From the NCBI GenBank assembly GCA_900754275.1, contig CAAECF010000001.1, positions 1-14,362 of the forward strand: a stretch of DNA of 14,362 nucleotides, in the 5' to 3' direction. This document shows positions 1-7,210 of the stretch, piece after piece. Under the pieces are notes generated by a model. That model saw nothing but the letters and a program-made list of their open reading frames with translations. It did not search any database and had not been told where the DNA came from. Each line of letters begins with the position of its first letter. The first letter of the stretch is position 1. A program made the position numbers and the translations under genes. The stretch comes from an uncultured Collinsella sp. (GTDB lineage: Bacteria; Actinomycetota; Coriobacteriia; Coriobacteriales; Coriobacteriaceae).

Positions 1-2501
1 CCGGTGCGGACAATGCCGCCGCCACCAGCCATGGACATGGAAGCGGGCGCCACGGCGGACAGAATCTCCTCGTGGTAGTCGGGCTCACTCTGCGACTTGA
101 CGAACTCGACAATCTCGTTGATCTCATCATCCGAGACAAAGCAGCCCTGGATACGGCGGGGCTTGCCCCAGTCGACCTTGGAGAACAACATGTCGCCCAA
201 ACCGGTGAGCTTCTCGGCGCCCATCTGGTCGATGATGACGCGCGAGTCGATGCCCGTGGCGACGTTAAAGGCGATACGGTTGGTGATGTTGGCCTTAATG
301 AGGCCCGTCACCACGTTGGAGCTGGGGCGCTGCGTGGCAACGATAAGGTGAATACCGGCGGCACGGCCCAGCTGTGCAATACGCACGATCGAGGCCTCGA
401 CATCCTTACCGGCGACCATCATCAGGTCAGAGAGCTCGTCAATGATAATGACAAGGTAGGGCATCTTTTGCGGCGGATTGTCGTAATGCTCAAACTCGCC
501 AGCAGCCTGCTTTTCGTTGTAGGTCGAGATCTTACGCACGTTGAGACGCTCGAAGACCTTCAGGCGACGCTCCATCTCGGACACAGCCCATTGCAGAGCG
601 CTCGCGGCCTGCTTGGGCTCGGTCACCACGGGCACATAGAGATGCGGCAGACCGTTATAGCCCGCAAGCTCGACGCGCTTGGGGTCGACCATGATCAGGC
701 GAACGTCCTCGGGAAGGGCGCGCATGAGCAAGGTCGTGATGATGGAGTTGATCATCACCGACTTACCAGAACCGGTCGTACCGGCAATCAACAGGTGAGG
801 CATCTTGGCGAGGTCGGCGACAACCGGCGTGCCCTCGGCGTCGCGGCCGATGGCGAGCTCGAGCGGACCGCCCTTCACATAGGGCAGCACGTCGCCCAGA
901 TTGACGTTCTGGCGCTTGCGGTTGGGAATCTCGATACCAACGAGAGAGGTGCCGGGGATCGGGGCAAAGATACGAACCGACTGGGCGGCGAGCGAAAGCG
1001 CAATATCGTCCTCGAGGCTCGAAATCTTGCTCACGCGCTCGCCCTCGCCAGGTTGCAGCTTAAAGGTCGTCACCGTGGGGCCGGCGATCCAGCCGACCAC
1101 GCGGGCACTGCGGCCAAACTCAAGCAAGGTGGATTGCAGTGACTCAGCGGTCTGCTCCAGCTCCTTATCCGAAGACGCGGCAGAAGCCGACTGCGGGTTG
1201 GCATGTAGGATTTCGAGCGGCGGAAGCTTGAGGCCGTCCTCTTCTTCGCCCTCGTTATCTGCGGCGCCGCCGTCCGCTCCCCCATCACGAGCCGCAGCCG
1301 ATTCGACAGCACTCGTGGCAGGCGCATCGGCAACCTTGGGATGCTTTAAGAAGTCGGGAATCTGAGGTGCGGCCGAAACAGGGTTCACGGCAAACGGCGG
1401 CTCGGACTCGTCAACCTTGTCCGGATCGTCCTCCATCGAAAGCTGTCCGGTGACCTGGCCGCGCTTTGCATGGCGACGCGGCAGCAAAGTTGTCTTTGCG
1501 GTCTCAATCGGAGCCTCGTCGTCCTCGTCATCGCCCTCGGTGAGCTCAATCTCGCTATCGGACCAAGACGGGTCGGGCTCACTCGTATTGAGCTTGGGAA
1601 CCGTCTTGCCCTTCTTGGCATGACGGCGCGGCAGCAGCGTGGTCTTGGCCCGCTCGGCTTCAACCGACTCGGATACGTCGACAAACGGGTCATCGTCCTC
1701 GTCGTCATCCAAAACCGGGTCGACATCGCCACCCATGACCGTGGTCACCGCGGCGTCAGTCCCCTTCTGGCGCAAAATGCTCAGGTGCGGACGAGCGACG
1801 CCGGGAACAGACAGGGCCTCTTCATCGCCCCACGGGCTCGCATTGACATCGGCACGTCGACGCTCGGCAAAATCGGCAGCGCGATCGCGTGCGGAGCGCA
1901 AAACGCCACCCACCGAAAAGCCGATAATGACCAAACCAACGACGACAAGCCCCAGCAAGACAACCATGGCGATAGGTTTACCCAAGGCGTTTTGCAAGGC
2001 ACTTGCGATAAAGGCGCCAATGTAGCCGCCCGACACGGAAAGGTTCTGCGGCGTAAACATAAGGTCGCACGAATCGCTCGTGCCCGGCACCATCAGCGAA
2101 AGAATGGAGACGACGGCGATAAAGACCAAGGCGCCGCCCGCAACAGAGCGCACGTTGAGCGGCGAGTCCTCACCCAAAAAGAGCGTGGCGGCAAACAGCA
2201 AGATGACGATCGGCAGCACGTAGGCGCCCAGACCAAAGCCCAGGTGGTAGAAACCGGCAACCGCAGCCGTCACGGGCGCTGTTGCCGGAGAGATCACGGC
2301 AATGAAGGACGCGATCGCCAAAACGGCGATGACCACACCGGCGATATCGCGATTGGCCGAAGGCTCGACCAGGGGCTCAAACTCATCAAACTCGGACTCG
2401 TGGCCCTTATTGGCACGCAGATGGGAACCGGCACCCTTAGCAGATGCCGGTTGGTTATTGGCCTTATTGCCTTTGGCGTTTTGTGCAGATCCGCGCGCCA
2501 A
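1..2501 (-). CDS. ftsK: FtsK/SpoIIIE-family DNA translocase (partial, C-terminus outside window)
   Basis: Membrane-anchored, ATP-driven double-stranded DNA pump that clears or sorts chromosome ends at the division septum. About 833 codons are visible. The frame runs off the left edge, and the C-terminal gamma (winged-helix, sequence-orienting) domain is not yet reached. Residues ~53-72, 89-109, 118-138 and 176-198 form four hydrophobic membrane segments. Residues ~210-480 are an acidic, low-complexity linker. The motor follows, with Walker A GTTGSGKS at ~574-581 and Walker B LVIIIDE at ~683-689, then LGRAAGIHLIVATQRPS, typical of the family. I chose the TTG start at 2501 because a GGAGG lies 6 bases upstream; that GGAGG overlaps the last codons of the RNase J gene, which ends one base before this gene, so translation is probably coupled. 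Oddity: AKTTLLPRRHAK occurs twice in the linker (residues ~285 and ~335). Family assignment is secure; the exact start is less so. Confidence 0.95.
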   Translation of the reverse strand, partial: MARGSAQNAKGNKANNQPASAKGAGSHLRANKGHESEFDEFEPLVEPSANRDIAGVVIAVLAIASFIAVISPATAPVTAAVAGFYHLGFGLGAYVLPIVILLFAATLFLGEDSPLNVRSVAGGALVFIAVVSILSLMVPGTSDSCDLMFTPQNLSVSGGYIGAFIASALQNALGKPIAMVVLLGLVVVGLVIIGFSVGGVLRSARDRAADFAERRRADVNASPWGDEEALSVPGVARPHLSILRQKGTDAAVTTVMGGDVDPVLDDDEDDDPFVDVSESVEAERAKTTLLPRRHAKKGKTVPKLNTSEPDPSWSDSEIELTEGDDEDDEAPIETAKTTLLPRRHAKRGQVTGQLSMEDDPDKVDESEPPFAVNPVSAAPQIPDFLKHPKVADAPATSAVESAAARDGGADGGAADNEGEEEDGLKLPPLEILHANPQSASAASSDKELEQTAESLQSTLLEFGRSARVVGWIAGPTVTTFKLQPGEGERVSKISSLEDDIALSLAAQSVRIFAPIPGTSLVGIEIPNRKRQNVNLGDVLPYVKGGPLELAIGRDAEGTPVVADLAKMPHLLIAGTTGSGKSVMINSIITTLLMRALPEDVRLIMVDPKRVELAGYNGLPHLYVPVVTEPKQAASALQWAVSEMERRLKVFERLNVRKISTYNEKQAAGEFEHYDNPPQKMPYLVIIIDELSDLMMVAGKDVEASIVRIAQLGRAAGIHLIVATQRPSSNVVTGLIKANITNRIAFNVATGIDSRVIIDQMGAEKLTGLGDMLFSKVDWGKPRRIQGCFVSDDEINEIVEFVKSQSEPDYHEEILSAVAPASMSMAGGGGIVRT
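1464..1499 (-). repeat. Second copy of the duplicated 12-residue motif in the FtsK linker
   Basis: Encodes AKTTLLPRRHAK again (about residues 335-346), followed by RG. Seven of the twelve codons differ from the first copy and all seven changes are synonymous. The peptide has been kept while the DNA has drifted, which argues against a very recent duplication. Confidence 0.9.
1614..1649 (-). repeat. First copy of a duplicated 12-residue motif in the FtsK linker
   Basis: Encodes AKTTLLPRRHAK (about residues 285-296 of the FtsK-like protein) followed by KG. The same twelve residues recur exactly 50 codons later. The basic, proline-containing motif stands out in a linker that is otherwise strongly acidic. 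Confidence 0.9.
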
Positions 2502-2502
2502 A

Positions 2503-4173
2503 CTAAACCTCCATGACGACCGGGATGATCATCGGACGGGTGCGCGTACGGCTCCAGATAAAGTTAGAGAGCGAATCGCGCACGGCCTTGCGAATGGCAT
2601 CGGAACCGCTGCTGGTAAAGCTAAACTTACCCTTCTCGATCGTCTTCATAATGGACGCGGAGGCATCCTCGGAGAACTGGTCGTCGATGGCAAACGAGAC
2701 GCCGCGGCCCGAGAACTCGATGGCCTCGATCTTCTTGTGTTTGAGGGAGACGATGGCAACGGCCGTGACCATACCGTCGTTGGCGAGCTTCTGGCGATCG
2801 CGCAGGACGATGGGGTCGGTATCGCCGATACGCAGGCCGTCGACGTAAACGACACCGGACTCGACGGGCGTACCGCGCTTGACGATACCACCGCGCATCT
2901 CGAGCGTGTCGCCGTTATCGAGGATAAAGATATGATCGTCCTTGATGCCCATCTTGCGGGCCAGCTGCGCATGGGCGCGCAGATGCACGGCCTCACCGTG
3001 AACCGGCATAAAGTACGTGGGCTTGGCCATGGCCATCAGGAGCTTGAGCTCCTCCTGGCTACCGTGACCCGAGACGTGGACGAGAGCGCGGTTCTTATCC
3101 CACACGTCGCAGCCGAGCTTGGCCAGGCTGTTGACGACCTGCTGGACGGCCTTCTCGTTGCCAGGAACAGGAGTTGCCGAAAGGATAACGGTATCGCCCT
3201 CGTGGATGGAGAGCGTCTTGTGCTCGCCATTGGCCATGCGGGACAGGGCCGACAGCGGCTCGCCCTGCGAACCGGTGCACATGACGACAATCTTATCGTC
3301 GGGCAGGTTATCGATATCGAAGGCATCGATGATATCGGCGTCATCGATGTTGAGGTAGCCCAGCTCACGCGCCACGCGGGTGTTCGTGAGCATGGAGCGA
3401 CCGGTCACAACGACCTTACGGCCGCACTTGCGGGCGGCATCGCAGATCTGCTGCAGACGATGGATGTGGCTCGAGAACGACGCGACGAACACGCGACCCG
3501 GGGCGTTCTTGATGGCGTGCAACAGGTTGGGACCAACCTCGGCCTCGGACTTGGTAAAGCCGGGAACCGTGGCATTGGTGGAGTCGGAAAGCAGCAGGTC
3601 GATGCCCTGCTTGGCAAAGCGGCTGATAGCGGCATAGTCGGGCGTAACGCCATCGATGGGCGTCTGGTCGAGCTTAAAGTCGCCGGTGTGCATAACGGTG
3701 CCCTGATTGGTGCGGATGAACACGCCCAGAGCGCCGGGGATGGAGTGCGTCATCGAGAAGAAGTCGAGCGAGATGCCGCCGAGGTTGACATGGCTGCCGC
3801 CCTTGACCTCGCGGAACTTGGGTGCGCGGATGCGGAACTCAGAAAGCTTGCCCTCGATAAAGCCAAGCGTCAGCTTGCTCGAGAAGATGGGCACCTTGTT
3901 GTTGAGGTCCTGCAGCAGGTACGGAAGCGAACCGGTGTGGTCCTCGTGGCCGTGAGTAACGATGATACCGCGGAGCTTCTCCTCGTTCTCCAGAACATAG
4001 GTGTAGTCGGGAAGCACCAGGTCGATACCGGGCTGGGAGTCATCCGGGAACATAAGACCGGCGTCGACGAGCACCATGTCGTCGCCGCACTCGAAGACCG
4101 TCATGTTCTTGCCGATGCCATCAAGGCCGCCGAGCGGGATGATCTTCAAGGGAGATGATTTTTTAGCTGCCAT
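2503..4173 (-). CDS. rnj: Ribonuclease J (metallo-beta-lactamase / beta-CASP RNase)
   Basis: Cytoplasmic zinc-dependent RNase with 5'-to-3' exonuclease and endonuclease activity, central to mRNA decay and rRNA 5'-end maturation in bacteria that use RNase J. The 556 residues match the family's usual ~555. The metallo-beta-lactamase signature HGHEDH is at residues 74-79, with further metal-ligand motifs HTGDFK and SDSTN in the catalytic half. The beta-CASP region contains VTGRSM and the late motif VSGHGSQEEL, followed by MPVHGE and the C-terminal RNase J domain. The ATG at 4173 has an AAAGGA stretch about 13-15 bases upstream, a loose spacing. The gene has a long leader with a hairpin and sits directly before ftsK, with which it is probably co-transcribed. 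In several actinobacteria this gene follows dapA; here a 640-base non-coding gap precedes it. Confidence 0.97.
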   Translation of the reverse strand: MAAKKSSPLKIIPLGGLDGIGKNMTVFECGDDMVLVDAGLMFPDDSQPGIDLVLPDYTYVLENEEKLRGIIVTHGHEDHTGSLPYLLQDLNNKVPIFSSKLTLGFIEGKLSEFRIRAPKFREVKGGSHVNLGGISLDFFSMTHSIPGALGVFIRTNQGTVMHTGDFKLDQTPIDGVTPDYAAISRFAKQGIDLLLSDSTNATVPGFTKSEAEVGPNLLHAIKNAPGRVFVASFSSHIHRLQQICDAARKCGRKVVVTGRSMLTNTRVARELGYLNIDDADIIDAFDIDNLPDDKIVVMCTGSQGEPLSALSRMANGEHKTLSIHEGDTVILSATPVPGNEKAVQQVVNSLAKLGCDVWDKNRALVHVSGHGSQEELKLLMAMAKPTYFMPVHGEAVHLRAHAQLARKMGIKDDHIFILDNGDTLEMRGGIVKRGTPVESGVVYVDGLRIGDTDPIVLRDRQKLANDGMVTAVAIVSLKHKKIEAIEFSGRGVSFAIDDQFSEDASASIMKTIEKGKFSFTSSGSDAIRKAVRDSLSNFIWSRTRTRPMIIPVVMEV

Positions 4174-4358
4174 AGGTTAGTGTGGTTTCCTTTCTTCGAA
4201 ACGGGTCTGGAACAACCGACGGGGCGCTTCTGGCAAACCGACCGTCGGGAACGTACAAACATGCATCGCAGAGTCGATGCAATAACTACAGTATGATACC
4301 CATTTGCACAACAACAGACCACCCATGCATCAAAGCCCCATCTGAACTGGTCTATCCC
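4174..4358 (-). other. Leader / promoter region of the RNase J gene
   Basis: A 185-base stretch upstream of the RNase J start with no credible gene. Read on the minus strand it contains a 6-bp hairpin (4263-4280, stem GCATCG/CGATGC) and then a 7-bp hairpin (4216-4248, CCGACGG pairing with CCGTCGG) about 43 bases before the start codon. If transcription starts near the candidate -10 described separately, both hairpins would lie in the 5' untranslated region. Any regulatory role is inference. Confidence 0.5.
4293..4298 (-). promoter_or_regulatory. Candidate -10 box for the RNase J gene
   Basis: On the minus strand this reads TATCAT, five of six matches to the sigma-70 -10 consensus. It lies 120 bases upstream of the start codon in the least GC-rich part of the leader. 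I see no good -35 hexamer at the right distance, so this is a weak call. Confidence 0.25.
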
Positions 4359-4497
4359 GCCGGTTTCCCGTGGGGCGGGCACTGATGAAGTTTCCTGCTC
4401 TACAGTCCTGCTCACGACGGAGGCCACATTAAGTGGCCTCCTGTTCGTGCGGAACTCGCGATAAACTTCATCAGTGCCCGCCCCACGGGAAACCGGC
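4359..4497 (+). repeat. Palindromic structured element, copy A
   Basis: A 139-base element. Its outer arms, 4359-4393 and 4463-4497, are a perfect 35-bp inverted repeat. The core, 4386-4470, is 85 bases long and matches the core of copy B without gaps at 74 of 85 positions (B read on the opposite strand). Inside the core is a 9-bp hairpin (4419-4427 with 4433-4441, loop ATTAA), enclosed by a CACGA/TCGTG helix. The core ends in ATGAAGTTT and its complement AAACTTCAT. Outside these ends the arms share nothing obvious with copy B. No U-tract follows on either strand, so it does not look like an intrinsic terminator. I do not recognise the family. It could be a non-coding RNA or a MITE-like mobile palindrome. 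The Collinsella-1 RNA motif, reported from gut metagenomes and Collinsella, is a comparator worth testing, but I cannot recall its consensus and do not assign it. Confidence 0.9.
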
Positions 4498-4620
4498 CAA
4501 TAAGGGACAGGTTAATTTTGGTCGATTTTATCTGGGGAAATGCTGCAGCGTCTATCTACAAATCCGAAATCTGACTACTGAATAGACTGTCTAACTAAAT
4601 TGCGAGCGGCACTAACCAGT
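4498..4620. other. Spacer between the two palindromic elements
   Basis: A 123-base stretch, visibly richer in A and T than its surroundings. I see no gene, no convincing promoter and no strong hairpin. It separates the inward-facing ends of the two elements. Confidence 0.6.
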
Positions 4621-4765
4621 CCTTTTGCTTGCGCCCGGGAGGGCCGCATATGAAGTTTATCGCGAGTTCCGCACGCAAAGGAAAGCACTTAATGTGCTTT
4701 CCGTCTTGCGCAGGACTGTAGAGCAGGAAATTTCATATGCGGCCCTCCCGGGCGCAAGCAAAAGG
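4621..4765 (-). repeat. Palindromic structured element, copy B
   Basis: A 145-base element in the opposite orientation to copy A. Its outer arms, 4621-4658 and 4728-4765, form a 38-bp inverted repeat with one mismatch. The 85-base core is 4651-4735 read on the minus strand. The inner hairpin (4680-4702) has a 9-bp stem that differs from copy A at three pairs, with both sides changed each time, and the same ATTAA loop. The enclosing helix differs too but can still form in a register shifted by two bases (CGCAA with TTGCG). The arm nearer pnp runs into the U-tract of the pnp terminator, so terminator tail and element overlap. The outer arm sequence is unrelated to that of copy A. Family unknown. 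Confidence 0.9.
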
Positions 4766-4788
4766 GCGACCCCTGTCCGGAGTCGCCC
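4757..4788 (-). terminator. Intrinsic terminator after pnp
   Basis: On the minus strand, a GC-rich stem (GGGCGAC ... GTCGCCC, within 4764-4788) is followed by TTTTGCTT, 25 bases after the pnp stop codon. The stem and U-tract fit a Rho-independent terminator. The U-tract is shared with the outer arm of palindromic element B. Confidence 0.85.
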
Positions 4789-4813
4789 TTGCGGTGCTGC
4801 TTATGTACGGCTG

Positions 4814-7060
4814 TTACTCGGCGTCGTGGTGACGGCGGGGCTTGCGGCCTCCGTTGTCGCCGGGACGGCGCGGACGGTCGCTGCGCTCGGAGCGCTCGCG
4901 ACGCGGACGCTCACGACGCTGGAAGTGCTCGCCGTCGCCCTCGGAGGTACCCTCGGCGCGAGCCGGAGCCTCGGGCTTGTCAAGACGATCGAGCGAGATC
5001 TTGCCGCGATCGTCGACCTCAATGACGACGACCTTGACCTCGTCGCCCACGTTAAGGACATCCTCGACCTTCTCCACGCGGCCCTTGGCGACGCGGGAGA
5101 TGTGCAGCAGGCCGTCCTTGCCGGGCAGCAGGTTGACGAAGGCGCCGAAGGGCTGGATGGAGACCACACGACCGGTGTACTCCTCGCCCGGCTCGGGAAC
5201 CTTGATGATGAGCTTGATACGCTCGACAGCCTGATCGACGGACTCGCCGGTGCCGCCGACAAAGACGGTGCCGTCCTCCTGGATGTCGACCGAAGCGCCG
5301 GTCTCGTCCTGGATGCCGCGGATGACCTTACCGCCGGAACCGATGACGTCGCGAATCTTGTCAGTCGGAACCTGGATGGAGACGATACGCGGAGCGGTGC
5401 TGCGCGTGGTGTGGCGCGGCTCGGGGATCACATCGAGCATCTTCTGCAGGATGAAGGCGCGACCCTCCTTGGCCTGCTGCAGGGCGCGGGCCAAGATGTC
5501 AAAGGTAAGACCAGTGGCCTTGTTGTCCATCTGCAGAGCGGTAATGCCCTCGGTGGTGCCGGTGACCTTAAAGTCCATGTCGCCAAGGAAGTCCTCGAGA
5601 CCCTGGATGTCGGACAGGACCACGGTCTTGCCCTCCTCCTGGATCAGGCCCATGGCGATACCGGAGACCGGGCGCTTAATGGGCACGCCGCCGTCCATAA
5701 GGGCGAGCGTGGAGCCGCAGGTCGAAGCCATCGAAGAGGAGCCGTTGGACTCCATGACCTCGGAGACGACGCGGATGGCGTAGGGGAACTCGTTCTCGTC
5801 GGGGAGCACCGGAAGCAAAGCGCGCTCAGCCAGGTTGCCGTGGCCGATCTCGCGGCGCTTGGGGCTGCCCATGCGGCCGGTCTCGCCGGTGCAGAACGGC
5901 GGGAAGTTGTAGTGGTGCATGTAGCGCTTGCCCTCGGTGGGCTCGATGGTATCCAGACGCTGGCCCTCGTTGAGCATACCGAGCGACAGGACGGAAAGCA
6001 CCTGGGTCTGGCCACGCTGGAACAGACCGGAGCCGTGAACGAGCGGCAGGTAGTTATCCTTCACCATGATGGGGCGAATCTCATCGGCGGCACGGCCGTC
6101 GACGCGCTCGCCGGTCTCGACGACCATGGTACGCATAGCCTTCTTCTCGAGCTTCTTGAGCGCCACGGGAATCTCGCGCTCCCAAGCGGACTGCTCCTCC
6201 TCGGTGAACTCGGCACGGATGGACTCCTTCAGAGCCTCGACCTTACCGATACGGGAGAGCTTGTCGGCGTCGCGAAGGGCGGCTGCCATCTCGTCGTAGT
6301 GGGCGAAGATGCGCTCCTGGACCTCCTCGACGGGCTGGTCGAGCGGGTACTCCTTCTTGACGATGGCGCCGTTGACCTGCTCCCACTCGGCGACAAACTC
6401 GTCCTGAGCCTGGCAGAAGGCAGCAAGGGCCTCCTGGCCAAACTTCATGGCGGCGAGCATGTCGTCCTCGGAGATCTCCTCGGCGCCGGCCTCGACCATC
6501 GAGATGAAGTCGGCGGAGCCACCCAGCTCCAGGTCCAGATCGGAGTTCTCGCGCTCCTCATAGGTGGGGTTGACGATAAACTCGCCGGTCTCCACGTTGC
6601 GGCCGATGCGCACGCAGGCAAGCGGACCCTCGAAGGGCACGCCGCCGAGCGTCATGGCCAGGGAGGCACCCATGACGTTGATGACGTCGAAGGGGTTGAC
6701 CTGGTCGGCGACGAGCGAGGTGGCGACAATGTGCACCTCGTTGCGGAAGCCGTCCGGGAAGCTCGGGCGAATCGGACGGTCAATCATGCGCGCGGTGAGC
6801 GTGGCCTTCTCGCTGGGACGGCCCTCACGCTTGAGGTAACCACCCGGGATGCGGCCGGCTGCGTACATCTTCTCGTTGAAGTCGACGGTCAGCGGGAAGA
6901 AGTCGTAGTTCTTGCGCTCCTTGGAGACAACCACGGTGTCGAGCATCGTGGTGTCGCCCTGCTTGACCAGGCAGGCGCCGGTGGCCTGCTTGGCAAGCTC
7001 GCCGGACTCAAAGGTGTAGGTCTTGCCGTACAGCTCAAAGGTCTTGGATACGAGTGTCAT
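4814..7060 (-). CDS. pnp: Polyribonucleotide nucleotidyltransferase (PNPase)
   Basis: Phosphorolytic 3'-to-5' exoribonuclease that degrades RNA to nucleoside diphosphates and can run in reverse; trimeric and cytoplasmic. The 748 residues fit the family. Two RNase PH-type domains (about 1-145 and 320-550) flank a helical domain. The second carries the phosphate-binding SSSMAST (441-447) and the metal-binding aspartates of EDFLGDMDF (D490 and D496, corresponding to E. coli D486 and D492). Then come the KH domain, with GSGGK at 574-578, and the S1 domain (about 626-694, including FGAFVNLLPGKDGLLH). The tail after residue ~700 is unusually rich in Arg and Glu and is likely a disordered RNA-binding tail. 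The ATG at 7060 has AAAGGAG 5 bases upstream. It follows rpsO, the order seen in many bacteria. The leader is full of hairpins, which makes autoregulation plausible. Confidence 0.98.
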   Translation of the reverse strand: MTLVSKTFELYGKTYTFESGELAKQATGACLVKQGDTTMLDTVVVSKERKNYDFFPLTVDFNEKMYAAGRIPGGYLKREGRPSEKATLTARMIDRPIRPSFPDGFRNEVHIVATSLVADQVNPFDVINVMGASLAMTLGGVPFEGPLACVRIGRNVETGEFIVNPTYEERENSDLDLELGGSADFISMVEAGAEEISEDDMLAAMKFGQEALAAFCQAQDEFVAEWEQVNGAIVKKEYPLDQPVEEVQERIFAHYDEMAAALRDADKLSRIGKVEALKESIRAEFTEEEQSAWEREIPVALKKLEKKAMRTMVVETGERVDGRAADEIRPIMVKDNYLPLVHGSGLFQRGQTQVLSVLSLGMLNEGQRLDTIEPTEGKRYMHHYNFPPFCTGETGRMGSPKRREIGHGNLAERALLPVLPDENEFPYAIRVVSEVMESNGSSSMASTCGSTLALMDGGVPIKRPVSGIAMGLIQEEGKTVVLSDIQGLEDFLGDMDFKVTGTTEGITALQMDNKATGLTFDILARALQQAKEGRAFILQKMLDVIPEPRHTTRSTAPRIVSIQVPTDKIRDVIGSGGKVIRGIQDETGASVDIQEDGTVFVGGTGESVDQAVERIKLIIKVPEPGEEYTGRVVSIQPFGAFVNLLPGKDGLLHISRVAKGRVEKVEDVLNVGDEVKVVVIEVDDRGKISLDRLDKPEAPARAEGTSEGDGEHFQRRERPRRERSERSDRPRRPGDNGGRKPRRHHDAE

Positions 7061-7162
7061 TGTTCTCCTTTACCCCACAGGCCCCTTGCCTGTGGGCTTC
7101 TCATGTGACGCGGGCCCCCTGCCCCCGCCACGCTTCAGAGCGTGATTGTTCGCGCCCTTACA
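7061..7162 (-). promoter_or_regulatory. Hairpin-rich leader of pnp
   Basis: Between the rpsO terminator and the pnp start, three hairpins follow each other on the minus strand. They are 7129-7144 (CACGCT/AGCGTG, 4-base loop), 7110-7128 (GCGGG with CCCGC) and 7074-7096 (9-bp stem CCCACAGGC/GCCTGTGGG, 5-base loop). The last ends two bases before the Shine-Dalgarno motif. In E. coli, PNPase represses its own mRNA through a leader hairpin cut by RNase III; whether that applies here is inference. I see no convincing promoter in this stretch. Confidence 0.55.
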
Positions 7163-7195
7163 CAAAAAGAGCGCCCCGCTGCGCAGGACGCTCTT
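7163..7195 (-). terminator. Intrinsic terminator between rpsO and pnp
   Basis: On the minus strand, AGAGCG ... CGCTCT (outer stem 7168-7194) encloses a GC-rich inner part and is followed by a run of T ending in GTG. It begins 16 bases after the rpsO stop codon. It should end most rpsO transcripts, leaving pnp to readthrough or to a promoter I could not identify. Confidence 0.85.
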
Positions 7196-7210
7196 AGCAT
7201 GTACAAATCC

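Noticed and set aside
72..1142. Long open frame on the plus strand antisense to ftsK
   Set aside because: The minus strand encodes unmistakable FtsK motor motifs here; the antisense translation has no recognisable domain and is a by-product of GC-rich codon usage.
2302..4158. 618-codon plus-strand open frame over the RNase J gene
   Set aside because: It mirrors the RNase J gene codon for codon, shows no family features and spans a gene boundary.
4382..4388. CTGATGA at the edge of copy A, as in hammerhead ribozymes
   Set aside because: Copy B has no equivalent and the partner GAAA in the right place is missing, so it looks accidental.
4146..4427. Small open frames on both strands (67 and 93 codons) in the pnp-rnj gap
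   Set aside because: They run through the inverted repeat arms, lack ribosome binding sites and encode nothing recognisable.
4359..4765. The two palindromes as simple intrinsic terminators
   Set aside because: No U-tract follows either element on either strand; the real pnp terminator is the separate stem at 4764-4788.
4359..4765. Retron, integron attC sites or CRISPR array
   Set aside because: There is no reverse transcriptase, integrase or cas gene in the window, and only two copies in opposite orientation rather than regularly spaced direct repeats.
4625..7108. 827-codon plus-strand open frame over pnp
   Set aside because: It is antisense to a complete PNPase and its N-terminus lies in palindromic element B; it has no ribosome binding site.
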